The notes below the pieces were generated by a model. That model saw only the letters and a list, made by a program, of their open reading frames with translations. It was not told the DNA's origin and did not search any database. Positions 46,646-58,682 of a DNA stretch of 64,000 nucleotides are shown here, piece after piece; within the stretch, counting starts at the first letter, position 1, and every line of letters starts with the position of its first letter. Made by a program: the position numbers and the translations under genes. Source of the stretch: Paramacrobiotus metropolitanus (lineage: Eukaryota; Tardigrada; Eutardigrada; Parachela; Macrobiotidae); contig NW_026570392.1 of NCBI RefSeq assembly GCF_019649055.1, positions 145,920-209,919 of the forward strand, given 5' to 3'.

Positions 46646-49600
46646 ATGTTGCCGAGCAAACTCCTTCCGCTTTCCATGCTACTGGCATTCGCTGCGCATG
46701 TCGGCGCTGAAAACTGCGAAGAAATACGCGAAGCATGCGACACCATACGCCATTCCATACCCGACGACGACATTCGGGATTTGCCATGGCCCGCAACGGA
46801 AGCAGATTACGCTCCGCACCGTGCGTTATCCGATAAATTTTGCAGGTATTTAACTAGCTGCAATTTACATATTTAGCGGACTCTCTAAAATAAAATCAAC
46901 ATTAAATTACTTTACTGTAGTACAACGATAATAATCGTAAATATGAGACCGGTTTTATTACTCAGTGCCTAAACCGCGGATTGACCGGCCAATTTCCACT
47001 TTTGTTCTTAATTTGCAGTTAGTTTATTTTTGCAGCACCACCAATCGAACAGGACATTGCCTGCGTGATATCGTTGCTCGCTGTCCCGATGACCCTTACA
47101 TGCTACAGCGCGGCACCATCTACAGCCACTACAGCATCGAATCGGTGCTGGCCACCGCTAAACTGTGCGAGCACTACGGTGACTCGCTACGATACCGGCG
47201 CGCCATGACCTACTGTAAATCGCGCGCCCGGCAATATTTCCGCGTGCTGACCGATGGGACGGAGCAGCGCGCACGCAGCTCAAAGAAATCCAATGCCAGG
47301 GCCAATATGTGCGAGTAAGTACGCTCGAGCTCTGTTAGCTGGAAGATCCGCAAATAAATTTAAACGAGTTTGGTCGCTTCCTTCTAAGAACAAGAAAGCA
47401 ACAAACAGTCTTCTTAAAACCATGTGCGAGTTGCAAAGTTAATACTGCGCTCCGGTAAGTAAGTACCAAGGTGGGTATATCCAGTGACAGCTCTGAATAG
47501 AATTTACGTGTTATCAAGCGTAACGGGCACTTCGTGCAGCGGTCGGGGAATCGATACGGTGATCGATACGCTACGCTACGTAAACCCTACGGAGTTTATT
47601 TCACGCACGCAACTTTACGTATCGCGTCTGCCGATTTTAATAACTATTTACAAGGAATGAAAACAAATCCCAAAACATTCATTGCAACTAACATTAACCC
47701 GCAACATTCATTGCAACTAATTATGAACCCGTGCGAATTTTCAATTTTCGCTTCTTAGATTCGGCACTTTTCGACCATTTTTTGCCAACCTTATCGTTCA
47801 TCAACTTAACATAGAAATGGATCCTTATTTGGAAATAATAAAATGCACTTTTACGAAAAATTTCACTCCACGAACAATCTGCAAGGCATGGAGACCGCAG
47901 ATTACTTTTTCTGGCAACGAAATCCTCCATGACATATCTTTCAGCGAATGCGAGAAGTGACTGACGCGGAGAAAAGTAGAGGACTTCGTCAATGTGTTTT
48001 TGAATTATCTGCTCCAGACTGCATATCATTTCATAAAAAACAACTCCAACGAAGTTCAAACCTCCATCGTCTTTCATTTCGGTCAGTTGGGCAAAATCAG
48101 GAGTTTGATTCGAGGAATCTAACCAAAATAACTCCGAACGACAAGAGTCACAAACTTCAGCCTCCAGCTCTTTTCTTTTATTTGTGAATCCGCTCAGATA
48201 GTAAACCACATTTTTCACAATGCTATCCAGTTGAGCACCTTCCGGTAAAGGCTCAAGTTCTGGAGTGACTGGATCAGATTGGGAAATCAGGGCCAAGGAT
48301 TTATCAGCTTCGAGTTTTTTTGAAAACTCTTCGGACAAATCCAGAATATTCATTGAACCAATAACAACTTCATCGTCACTTGGTTCGATGTTCGTCTTTG
48401 ATCGCTCGCACACTTTCTGCATATTGTGGCACGACAGAATTCGAAAAATTGCCAGCATGTTCTCAACAGTTGGATTATTACAAGATCCACCGAGTTGTCG
48501 ACACTGTGCGAAGTATCTCTAAAAACCAAGCATCGTGTAAAAGCTTGAAAACGTTCAACTTGCACGGTTAAGTATTACCTCCTGCATATCGTTGTTAAGA
48601 TTCTTCGTTTGTACGCAAAGCAGCCCTTCGGCGAGGAGTTCGGTTAAAAGTCTCTTTATGCTATCCAGGGTCACAACTAGGTGGTTAATGGTGCGGATGG
48701 TGGTTAATCAGGAAAAATGCTGGCCAGTAGTAAATTTGCACCTGAACCTGATTGTTTAATATGGAGGAAAATCGATTGCATACTACACACCTTCGCTGTG
48801 CTGTCCAGTCAACCGTATGGATTTTGCAACCATAGTTGCGCCCGAAAATTGAAAATTAAAAGGATGAAAAATTTTGAAATCTGTTAAAATGGTGCCACAC
48901 AAGCCAAATCACGGTGCCACCCTGGGCGGTGCCACCTGCGTCCCGCGCCAAGTCTTTGAAATTCGTTTTTATAACGTCTGGCTCTGATGGCTTTGTGAAT
49001 TCTTCATGTAAAAAAACAGTAAAAAATTTACCAGGAATATAGAGCAGCGTGAGTGTAATCACTTATACGCATTTCGAGATACGTTTGCTAACTCGACTTT
49101 TAACTAGCAACATGTGCAGTTACTATAAATGTAGCGCTTATAAAAATCCCTGTTCAGCTATGACGTGGAAATCCATACGGATGACTTGAACAGTACAGGG
49201 AAGGCCATATTATGCAAGCGATTTCCCCTTGCAGGCATCGGTGTACGGTATGGATGACGTAATTTTTGCCTCGTGATTTTTGGTCACGTGTTTTTTAAAA
49301 AAATTTGTTGATGCCCTCTTTCTCTCAGTGCATTCAAGTATATAAACATCAAAATGCATGCATTTTGTGTTTATAAATATTGACACTGGTATACAGTGTG
49401 GTTTAGTGTGCATGCACATGGTAAAAAAAGGTAGAAGAGAATGACTACAAGTTGAAGAACCGCTAGAGTACCTGTTGCGTGTTTACTGCAGAATGACGAA
49501 CATGAGATGTCAGTGACGAAACAAGACTTGGTGCACAAAATCACGATCTCTTTTAAACAAGTTTATTACAATAGAGTTTCTGAACTGTGGCGTTCTTTAC

Positions 49601-50231
49601 AACGTCAATTCCATTAATTCAACCAGACATCAGAAGATCGTTTTAAAAGATAAGAATCATAAGATCTACCGATCGGAAAAACGCAATCGATTTGGGAAAA
49701 ACGTCATGAGGCACTGCGTCAAACACCAGAGCAGGTACACCTTCTGGCAGGGAGCAGAGTGTATATTAACAATTTTCGTTTTCCCCGACCGCTGCGCGAG
49801 CTGCCCGTTACGCGTGATGATCTGTAAATTGGTTTTAATGCTGTCACTGTATATACCCATTATGTAAGTACTGTATTCTCGCAAAATTAAGAAACGATCT
49901 TAGATCCATTCCGCGAAGCGGCGTCATTGATGCCAAAAGATCCCCAGAGGCGCCGCCCACTTCGCTGCGTTGAATCGGGGTATAAAAACCGTTTCTTTAT
50001 TTCGCGAAAACACAATAAGATCGGTGCCGCCGAATGACGTCAGGATTAAGTTCGCACGAAAACCTTGTCGCATCTGCCACTAACCAATAATTGTTGTTGA
50101 TTAGGAGCGCAAGGCTATTTTCCGAGCGGTTAACCGGCACGACGAAGGACAGCCTGGTTGAAGCCTGCGGACAAGAGACGGTGAATGTCATGCTGGACGG
50201 AACCCGGACGTTGCATGCTGCGTATTGCTGA
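46646..50231 (+). CDS. Ten-cysteine secreted protein, array copy 1, three exons
   Basis: No known family recognised. Exons 46646-46845 (200 bases), 47036-47314 (279) and 50105-50231 (127) join in phase 2 at both junctions, giving 201 residues. A signal peptide (LLPLSMLLAFAAHVGA) precedes NCEEIREACDTI, DLPWPATEADYAPHRALSD and FC. Exon 2 has HCLRDIVARCPDDPYML, LCEHYGDSLRYRRAMTYC and ends MCE. Exon 3 has RLTGTTKDSLVEACGQETVN and ends HAAYC. Ten cysteines are kept in the same positions as in the other copies, suggesting five disulfides. Exon 3 was found only by homology: intron 2 is 2.8 kb because a transposase remnant lies in it on the other strand. The frame is intact throughout. Confidence 0.78.
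47721..48522 (-). mobile_element. P-element/THAP-like transposase remnant in intron 2 of array copy 1
   Basis: The minus strand has one long frame (to 47721) beginning with RYFAQCRQLGGSCNNPTVEN near 48522, then MLAIFRILS, VVYYLSGFTNKRKELEAEVC followed by CRSELFW, and LTEMKDDGGLNFVGVVF. The order (GG..NNPT, a VxYxxGF..K block, CxxC, then K.DGGL) is that of the C-terminal part of P-element/THAP9-type transposases and their domesticated relatives. The catalytic N-terminal part and THAP finger are not seen. The frame is open for about 260 codons with a plausible acceptor (TTTTTAG) at its right end, so it could also be an exon of an antisense nested gene. Confidence 0.55.
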
Positions 50232-51141
50232 AAAGTGCAAATACATAATTAACTAGTCCGATGGCTAATGCTTAACTAACAACTGTGCAAAGTTCGCTGC
50301 AAACATTTTGTTCTCCGATGCAAGCTTGCAAATTTTGAGTAACGGCTGATACACACTCCCGGCATAGACTTCCGAGAATTACACGCTACTCTAGGTACAA
50401 TATTACGAGAAGCAGAGCACTCTAGCTACTCGAGATACAGTATTTTCGTATTAAAGCTTAATAAAGGCACTACAGTCTGTATATGTGTCGGTGGTATCGC
50501 GATGTGTGACCTTTATCCGGTGAGCCGCGGCGGCAACCGGTTTGCTATAAACTGAATTGCGTTAAATTACCGCTGCCATCTTAGCCCATCTACAACTTAG
50601 AATGCTATTTTTATCTTAGGTACTTATACTGACAGCTTTCAGGTAGTCGATTAGATAATACCGTGGTTATTGTAGGATTGGAAAAACTGCAAAATAATGC
50701 CGTTCCAAATTCTCACACCGACCCATACCGAGATAGCAGATTTTATCTTGAAATAACATGACATTATCATGAGAACCATCTGTGTACTATCGACTCAAAA
50801 ATTTATATGTAACTGTAGCATAATATCGTAATTATAACCTAATATTATTCGATTTTTATTGTAGTGTTATACCGTTTTTAAATTATTACAAAATAATAAA
50901 GCGTGGTTTCAGTTTGGTATCAGTGCAGAAGCCATAGACGCGTGTCTTGTTATATCAAGATGGCACACAAATCAGATAGCGCTGATCGAGAGTCTTGCAG
51001 CTGATGTGAAATGTTGTTTAAGCAGCTGTGCTTAGGTTAGGATGCGGTTCTTGGCCCATAAGTTTAACTACACCGAATCGAGCTGTAAATAATTTAAATT
51101 TTGTTCAAATTTTAAACATCGTTAATCCGCAGCAGCAGAAA
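50232..51141. other. Intergenic region between array copies 1 and 2
   Basis: No coding content seen. A/T-rich near 50620-50900. Confidence 0.35.
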
Positions 51142-52780
51142 ATGCTCTTTTGCTGCGTTATTGTGCTTCTGTTGGCATCGCATGGGTTAGCGCAGACATG
51201 CGACCAAATGCGCGAGCAATGCGATGCCCTGAGCGAGTGGACATGGACGACGCAAGGTCAAAATGAATTTAACAGCTTACCCTGGCCAGGAACCGACGCA
51301 GATTACGCTCCATATCGAGCGCTGGCCGACCGATACTGCCGGTAAGCTGTTTAACCGAAATTCCATCACAATGTCGAACTAAAAAAAATAGGAGATTCTG
51401 CAAAAATTATTTTTAAACAAGCGCTTCTCTCTTTGAACTTAGTGCGGCAATCCATGCGTATTAGGATGATGTACTGTATTACCGGCGATATACCGCTGCA
51501 CACTGTTGTGTTGTTGTATTAACAAATTTTATAACCACGCGAACCCAGGGGGCGAAATTCAAATCGCGATTTTTTGGTGCAATATTGAAAAAGCGTCTTT
51601 TTCTGCGCATTATTGGTGGCCAACCAGTTCATATCCTGTATATGTAAAGAAATAATATTCGCATTTCGTAGTATGCTAAATGAAACCGCGCACTGCAAGA
51701 AGGATTTACTAGTCCGTTGCCCCGATGATCCAGATCTTCTGGCGCGCTCCCTGAGCTTCAGTCCGTACTCGATCGAGTGGTCACTGTCCATGTTCGCACT
51801 TTGCCAGACCGGCATTAATCCACTGCGTATCATCCGTGCCGAACGACACTGTAAACGACGGACCCGAGATGTGGAGCTCAAGTTTCACTATGATTTTGAG
51901 CAGTGGGCTTCCCAGCGCAATGTCACTAATGTCAAGGCCGCAGTCTGTCAGTAAGTATAAGTATTACGCGAAAGTGCTGGCTTTCCTTGTCAGCTGGAAC
52001 CGAATGGACTATCCAGCACAGACGGGAAAAGACCTGACGGAATGACGCTGATACCAGTTCGCCAAGGCAGACCGCTTGTTTGGGATGTAACAAGCTGGTG
52101 TACTGTTGCGGATTCCCACGTCACCGCAAGCTCGATGAAATCCGGAAGTGTGTCCCAACTGGCGGAAAATTCCAAGCGCCGCACATATTCTTTTTTGGAA
52201 TACGGTTACCTCTTTTATCCCCTGGTTATTGAGACTCTGGGAGTTTTTGGCCCTGCCTTCAGTGAAATGCTGCATTTCATGGGCCGCAAGATTCGTGACA
52301 TAACGGGCGAAGCGCGTTCTACTGCTTTTCTCAAGCAGCGTTTTAGTTTAGCTGTTGTCAAAGGAAATGCTACGGCTGTTTTGAGTACACTGCCTTTTAA
52401 TCCGAGAGAGGATAAGGATTTTGGTTGTTTTTTTAATGTTTAATTTTTAACTTATCAAGTAGTGTACCAGCGCTTGCATTTATTGCTATTTGGGTGGCTA
52501 TTGCCAATAAATCAACATTACGTATTATTATTCTCTGTAAACAGTGAAAGCCGGAGCATTTCTCACCCGCAGTGTAATGAAGGTTTTGGACAAGAATTCG
52601 GTAACAACGATTGTAGATCTTGAGTGCTTAGTCATTTTTTGTTGCAGACGCCTGGACGATTACGTGAAGCGACTGCAGGGACCATTGAATACGACCCTAT
52701 CTCTTGCATGCGGATCGGACGCGGTGGAAGCTATGTGCGACGGTTATAGGGCACGTCACACTGCTTTCTGCTCCATTTAA
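51142..52780 (+). CDS. Ten-cysteine secreted protein, array copy 2, three exons
   Basis: The best-preserved member; no known family recognised. Exons 51142-51341 (200 bases), 51672-51950 (279) and 52648-52780 (133) join in phase 2 and give 203 residues. Signal peptide MLFCCVIVLLLASHGLAQ, then TCDQMREQCDAL, SLPWPGTDADYAPYRALADR and YC. Exon 2: NETAHCKKDLLVRCPDDPDL, FSPYSIEWSLSMFALCQ, NPLRIIRAERHC, NVTNVKAAVCQ. Exon 3: RLDDYVKRLQGPLNTTLSL, ACGSDAVEAMCDGYRARHTA and FCSI. It has the ten conserved cysteines plus one extra (AMCDG), and N-X-S/T sites. Intron 2 holds a retrotransposon fragment but splice sites (GTAAGT, TTGCAG) are intact. AATAAA follows at 52913. Confidence 0.85.
51985..52443 (+). 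mobile_element. Non-LTR retrotransposon fragment in intron 2 of array copy 2
   Basis: The frame reads RPDGMTLIPVRQGRPLVWDV (about 52027-52090), then IETLGVFGPAFSEMLHFMGR and FLKQRFSLAVVKGNATAVL, then stops at 52441. It matches the fragment at 37744-38226 in order and motifs (RPDG, WDVT, ET.G..GP, KGNA/RGNA). Same strand as the host gene. Only the C-terminal end of the element's protein is present, a typical 5' truncation. Confidence 0.62.
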
Positions 52781-52912
52781 AAAAAGTCCTGCTAATGTCG
52801 TGTGGACTCTCATTCGCAAACATGTCATCATAGAAAAGTCTTTACAGTGCTTAGCGCTGTGGAATCTTGTTGAGAATTAGAATTTTTTACGGTCATATTA
52901 TTGAGTTGAAAA

Positions 52913-52918
52913 AATAAA
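52913..52918 (+). promoter_or_regulatory. Candidate polyadenylation signal of array copy 2
   Basis: AATAAA about 135 bases after the stop codon ending at 52780. Confidence 0.4.
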
Positions 52919-53204
52919 TTGGGAGAAATTTATTATATAAATGGGTCTTAAACCATTAAATCTGGTTTCGAAACAAATTACTTTGAATCGACTTTCGATA
53001 TTTTTCGAAAACCGTTGTAAAAACAACGATTTTCAATTATCCTAAGAGCTTATAGAAAGAAGTTGACAGTAAATTCGCAGTGTGGTAACTTGTGCCTCAC
53101 TCGTTGCTTATAAATGAGGTTTGATAACTTAGCGTCCGCACATTATTATGCTGCAGCTGTTGTTGTTACTAACGATAAACTTACTTTATCGCGAGCAAGC
53201 ATCG

Positions 53205-53340
53205 CCGTTAAAAAAGATGGAAGAAAGGAGATAATAGTGTTGGCTACTTGTCCTATATGCTGCAGTCGAGCTGCTAAAAATTCCCTGGGAGCCCTGTGAA
53301 TTGCCAATATGGCCTGCAGATGCCCTCGCCCCGCAACGGT
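53205..53340 (+). repeat. Duplicated 5' flank of array copies (partners at about 56935-57060 and 58985-59090)
   Basis: A stretch with GCAGTCGAGCTG followed 70-90 bases later by a block like TGGCCTGCAGATGCC lies 300-450 bases upstream of exon 1 in copies 3, 5 and 6. It shows that the duplicated unit included upstream DNA. Confidence 0.5.
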
Positions 53341-53642
53341 TTTTATCCAGATGCAGTATCACTCGAAAATAAAACAGCGCTGATGAGAGTAATAATTGTA
53401 AGCTACAAGTTGGAGATTGAGCTCATGATTGTATTTAAGCGACTCGATAAACCTCCTTCGAGGAATCGAGGTAAGTACACATACTTGTATACCGTACGCT
53501 TTGAAGAATACAATGCATATACGGACGGATGCGGTACTTTTACTCGGCTAATAAGTTACACTCTCTGTGTACACAATTGAACTGCGTAGAAATGCTCTGT
53601 AGGAATAATAAAGCATTATTTTTTATTCCGTAGTATCTGAAA

Positions 53643-54496
53643 ATATTTCTTTGGTGCTCACTTTTTTTCGTGCTAGCAGGAAATGCGTTGGCACAGACCT
53701 GCAAGGAACTGCGTGAGCGCTGCGATGCTTTGATGCTTTTCCCAATGCTGACTGGACGTTTATCAAAGATCAAGCAATCCGTAACTTAACCTGGCCGGCG
53801 ACCAAAGAAGATTACATTACATTTCGAGCGCTGGCCGACAATTACTGCCGGTAGGAACTAGAATAGGCTATGGTATCAAATTTCCAAAAATACGTTCCAC
53901 TAAAAATTAATTAACGAAATTCATCGTTACCGTCCTTGATCAGAGCACGACATGATGTTCCCTACAATACCGTGTTTTTGCGCTGTGTTCGTAGCATGAA
54001 AATGCATCCGCACTCTGCAAGAAGGATCTGATAGCCCGTTGCGCCGATGATCCGCATGTGGAGTCAAAGTGGTGGGCCTACTGCCCATCCTCGATTGAGT
54101 GGTCGCTATCCTGGGTCGCATTGTGCCAGTCCGACGTTAATCCGCTTTGGTATTACCGCGCCCACCGATACTGTGACGTACGCAGCCATGATGTGGATTT
54201 CAAGCTGCACATTGAGTTGCAACGATGGCCTACCCAGAGCAACGTCACCATTAATAATGCTAAAAGTCTGGTCTGTCAGTAAGTGTCCCTTTATGTATCG
54301 CTATTTACCTTAGGTTAACATGGTTTTACGAGAAATTATGTGCATGTCTGCTTAATTGTGCAGACACTTGGACAACTGCGTAAAGCGATTGGAAGGTCAC
54401 CTGTACGAGGCGCTATCCGACGATTGCGGATCGGAGGCAGTGGATGCTATGCGCGATGGTTGTCGGGCGCGGCACGCTGCTTTCTGTTCAACTTAA
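53643..54496 (+). pseudogene. Array copy 3, pseudogene
   Basis: All three exons are present: 53643-53850, 53995-54278, 54364-54496. The position of the start codon reads ATA. Exon 1 is 208 bases instead of 200 because GATGCTTT is duplicated (about 53724-53739), which breaks the frame just after the second conserved Cys. Exon 2 has one base fewer before the CTCTGCAAGAAG block, then continues openly (YCPSSIEWSLSWVALCQ, DVNPLWYYRAHRYC) to a GTAAGT donor. Exon 3 is fully open (HLDNCVKRLEGHL, ending FCST). Three separate lesions, two of them not single-base, make this a true pseudogene. Confidence 0.8.
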
Positions 54497-55917
54497 AAAA
54501 ATATGGCTTCTGCTGATACAATGTGTGTATAACACTGGAAAAAATTTCGCATAGATGGGTGCTGTAAATCGATGTCACTTCTCAAAACCGTACGCAGCGA
54601 AACTATGAAAAAAGAGCCAAAAATAAGAGAAACGGTTCGCAGTGTAATAAACAACATAATACTATATTAAACAACATATTAATAATACATATAGATATAC
54701 GCCAAAATAAGTTAAATAACACATGTGCGCACAGAAGAATTTCTCAATACAACAGCATATTGCTTGACCTCAGACTAAATGCTCGTATTTATACGGAATC
54801 ACACTTACATCGGCGTCACACAAACGGACAATAAAACCTATATTTGCGCGTTTAGGATTACTAACCCAAAGTATGCTCCAGCAAGTTCGTCGTGCCAGTA
54901 CAGATCTCCAGTTTTAATGCATAAGTTCAGCGCCTTTGCTTAAGGTGAGGTCTCGCCATTGGACGAATGTGCGGTTTTAAAACAGTGCTACGCTCCGCCA
55001 CCGACGACCCCGATCCGACAATCCAAACCGTGATAAACTGCTACAATGAATCGGAGTTGGTGGGAATGTTATGGCATTAGCTCTAATAAGGAGCTCCTAC
55101 CATAATATTAGCACCTTTCATCAATAGGATTTTTATCGCATTATACCTAATTTGGGCATAGTGTTTTCCACTTCGTGAGGAAGTGTTTTAAAATAAATCC
55201 ACATGTGCCCAAAGCGGCAGAATCTTTGGTTGATTCCTTTTTTTTGCTTATATGCGTATCAAAAGCAGCGGATAAAATATTTTTAAAGCCTATTAAAATC
55301 GGGTAGATAAAAGATTTTAGTTTTTTTGTTATCTTACTACCTGCGGTCGAAAACTATCTTGGTTCCTCTCGGCGACCAAGCATAAACCGGTGGTAATAAA
55401 AAATAAAACCAGTTTCTTACAAAGTATGTTCTTATTACTATAGAATGAAACGTCAATTTGGGAGTGTAGACCCTGGGTATGTAGTAAAATCGCGGCAACC
55501 GCCGTCTGTGTATGTGGTACTTATGTTCTAACAGGAACTGAACTTCAATAACAGTTTTCCTGTTCATGGAAAAATTAATAGGATCGTCACAATTATTCTC
55601 AGCCTAAATGCAAGAGCTGCGCTTCGGTTTAACAATACACAATCCGATACATTTTCGTACTTTAATCTCCTTTAACTACAAACTTTGATTCTTCTGCAAA
55701 CCGATATAAAACCAGGGAAATAGTAATATGTAAGTCTCCCAAAACCGCTAGGATAACACACAGTCCCATTTTTCCGAATTTCAAAACGGTAGCACTGAAA
55801 GGATGAGACAGTAATGCGGATAAATTAATAATGAAGTCGCAGTGTAGTAATGCTTAGTGTTTGCTTAACCAGTTCGTATCTGGTATAGTGGCATTATTGG
55901 TATTGTAGGCTTTGTAG
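54497..55917. other. Intergenic region between array copies 3 and 4
   Basis: No gene recognised, and no first exon for copy 4 was found in it. Confidence 0.35.
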
Positions 55918-56464
55918 CATGCAAAATGAAACTGCACTGAGTGCACACTGCAAGAAGGATTTACTCGCCCACTGTCCCAATGATCCAGAATCCAGATATA
56001 CTGGCGAACTACACGAGTTTCAGTCCATATACTTATTATAGTGGACACTGTCCATGTTCGCACCGAGACAGACCGGCGTTAACCGATGCGTTCCAGTCCG
56101 CTAATTACTACCGCTGCTGCTAGGTAATGTTGCGTTAATCCGCGTTAAGCAACAGACCCGAGATGTGGAGTTTAAGTTGCACTGTGACTTTAAGCAATGA
56201 ATTTCCCAGCGAAATGCGACCGCTGTGCGAATTAAGAGCGCGGTGTGCCAGTAAGTGTAAAAAAGCCCGGAGCATTTCTTTCCCGTAGTGTACAGTGACT
56301 ACGGTTTAAGCAAAAAATCTCGTTATGTCTGCTTAATTGTCCTAGACGATTAAGTGAAGTGACCGCAAGGTAGGCTGTGTGTGACACTAGCCAGCGCATG
56401 TGGATCGGACGCCGTAAACGCTTTGCGCGACGGTTATCGGGCACAGTACACTGCTTTTTGTTAA
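55918..56464 (+). pseudogene. Array copy 4, heavily decayed
   Basis: An exon 2-like stretch (55918-56252) keeps CACTGCAAGAAGGATTTACT and AACCGAGATGTGGAGTTTAAG-type pieces but has an insertion near its start and several stops. The donor GTAAGT is at 56253. An exon 3-like stretch (about 56346-56464) lacks the two codons before GACGAT, has TAA where the family has TAC, and then keeps TGTGGATCGGACGC. There is no recognisable exon 1. A clear dead copy. Confidence 0.75.
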
Positions 56465-57337
56465 ACCTGGAAACGATCCTGCTAATTTCATGTGGGGCTT
56501 TCGATTCGTAACTACGTCGACATTATCAAATCTTTTCAGTGCAAATCGCCGAAGTGCTTGTCAAAATAAGCTTTCTACGGTCAGGTTGAGCTTACTAATA
56601 TGGCAGAAAATTTACTAATTAATGTGTCTTAAAACATCAAAACTAGTTTTGAAATGGATCTCTTTCAGTTCGAACTTCAAATATTTTTTGAAAGCCGATG
56701 TAAAACCAATGGGAGCAGTTAAACCTTCCTAGAGGCTCTGTGGTCAAATTTTCAACTTTTTTGAATTTTAAACTGTAACACTGCGTACCGCATACTCGAC
56801 ACTCGACAGTAATGCAAACAGTACATTTGCAGTGCGCCGCTATTTAATGCTTATAAGCAATTTTGATATTCTGCAGTTGAGGTTGCTACATGGATTTGTA
56901 AACTTTCCATATCTTGAGTAAGTATCACGATTAAAAAAGATGGAAAAAATGAGATAATAGCACAGGCTAGCTTTTTTATGAACTGCAGTCGAGCTGATGG
57001 CAAACGCACGTTAGGCACCAGCAGGCAGCAACCTTGAGAAATTTACCATGGCCTGGAAGCCTGGACACGCATCGCTTTTCATTAAGATTATAATCACATG
57101 AAAATAGCATAGCACTGATCGTGAAGATAATCGCCGGCTACAAGTGAAAATTATGTGGCGGCTAAACGACTACATGAACGATTTATAAGTAACTATATAC
57201 GGTAACTGAGACCTCTACTCGGCTTAAAAGTTTCAGTATGCTTAGTCAGTATACTCGTACTCTAGGCGTACACGATTGAGCAGTATATAAACACCTTGCA
57301 CAAGTAATAAAACATTTTTATTCTGCGACACTAGAAA
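56465..57337. other. Intergenic region between array copies 4 and 5
   Basis: It holds a diverged copy of the duplicated 5' flank at about 56935-57060 and a TATA box at 57284. Nothing else seen. Confidence 0.4.
57284..57292 (+). promoter_or_regulatory. TATA box of array copy 5
   Basis: TATATAAAC lies 54 bases upstream of the ATG at 57338. Copy 7 has the same element (GTATATAAACG at 61229-61239) upstream of its ATG. Confidence 0.55.
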
Positions 57338-58224
57338 ATGTTCTTTCAGTGCGCCATTTTGCTGGTGTTAACAGGGAATGCGTTGGCGCAGACGTGCGAC
57401 GAACTGCGTGAGCGCTGTGATGCTTTGCCCAACGCTAACTGGACGTTTATTGATGACGAAGCACTTCGTAATTTACCATGGCCGGCGACCAAGGAAGAAT
57501 ACACTCCTTTCCGAGCGCTGGCCGATGAATACTGCCGGTAGGAACTAGGATAGGCTATGCCGCTATGGTATTAAAATTCCCAAAATGCCTTGCACTCACG
57601 GTTAATTAGCGAAATCCGTCGTAACTGTCCTCAGGCCGTAGCGGGTTAAGGACAGTCTGTCCTAACCAAAACAGTGAAAACATGGAACAAGATTAATATT
57701 TCGCTTTGTCTTGGTAGCAAGACAAATGCATCGGCACTCTGCAAGAAGGACCTGATAACCCGTTGCCCCGATGATCCACAGGTAAAGGGTCGGTGGTACC
57801 AGTCCTTCTGTCCATCCTCGATAGAGTGGTCACTATCCTGGGTGGCATTGTGCCAGTCCGACGTTAACCCGCTTTGGTATTACCGTGCTCACCGATACTG
57901 CGACATACGATCCCATTCTGTGGATTTCAAGCTGCACAAAGAGTTGGAACAGTGGCCTTACCAGAGCAACGTCACCATTAATAATGCTAAAGTCTGATCT
58001 GTCAGTGTCGCTTTTTCGCCGTGAATCGTAGTTTCATTTTATCACGGTTTTAACGAGAAATTGTGTGCATGGCTGCTTCATTGTGTAGGCACTTGGACGA
58101 TTGTGTGAACCGACTGGATGGTCCGCTATACGAATGGCTGTCCGTGGACTGCGGATCGGATGCGGTGGTAGACACTATGCGCGATGGGTGTCGGGCGCGG
58201 CACACTGCATTCTGTTCAACTTGA
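57338..58224 (+). CDS. Ten-cysteine secreted protein, array copy 5, damaged at the exon 2 end
   Basis: Exon 1 57338-57537 (200 bases) is intact: signal peptide FFQCAILLVLTGNALA, TCDELRERCDAL, NLPWPATKEEYTPFRALADE, YC. Exon 2 from 57718 is intact to NVTINNAK, then reads a stop (TGA at about 57996). Compared with copy 3, one A is missing in AAAA and the donor GTAAGT has become GTGTCG at 58005. Exon 3 58089-58224 is open and conserved (LDDCVNRLDGPLYEWLSVDC, ending FCST). As written, the protein would end at the exon 2 stop with eight of ten cysteines or fewer. The missing A could be a sequence error, but the donor change is independent, so truncation is plausible. Confidence 0.7.
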
Positions 58225-58611
58225 AAAATATAACCGTTGGTGATGCCGTGTGCTTTAAAAACTGGAGAAATTTTCGACATTAATGGGTACCGTAAATCGA
58301 TGTCAGCACTCAAAACCGTAACGAAATTTGGAGAATAAAAGCGGAAAATAAGAAAAACGCTTCGCGGTATAGTGAATAACATATGCACGCCCAAAAGACT
58401 CATGTGCGCTGCATAAAAATGTCAATACAATAGCATATTGCAGGACCGCAAAGTAGGTAAATAGTAAATACTCGTTGAATCCCACCTGCAGCGGCGTCAT
58501 ACAGGATGCGTATAATCGCGCGTTTACGATTGCTACTCAGGCTTACAGCTGATGTGGACGTCACTCTCACTGAACTGGTTTATTCATCCCGTTTTTCGCA
58601 ACGTAATCAAC

Positions 58612-58682
58612 GGTGTTGAGCAGCGCGCAAACAAGAAAACGAAATCCGTTGCAAATGCTAAGACCCGTGCGAGTATTAAGTA
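58612..58682 (+). pseudogene. Relic of an array exon 2 end
   Basis: GAGCAGCGCGCAAACAAGAA and AAATCCGTTGCAAATGCTAA followed by GTATTAAGTAAGCAC resemble the end of exon 2 in copy 1 (GAGCAGCGCGCACGCAGCTC, AAATCCAATGCC, GAGTAAGTACG). Nothing of exons 1 or 3 was found around it. Confidence 0.45.
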
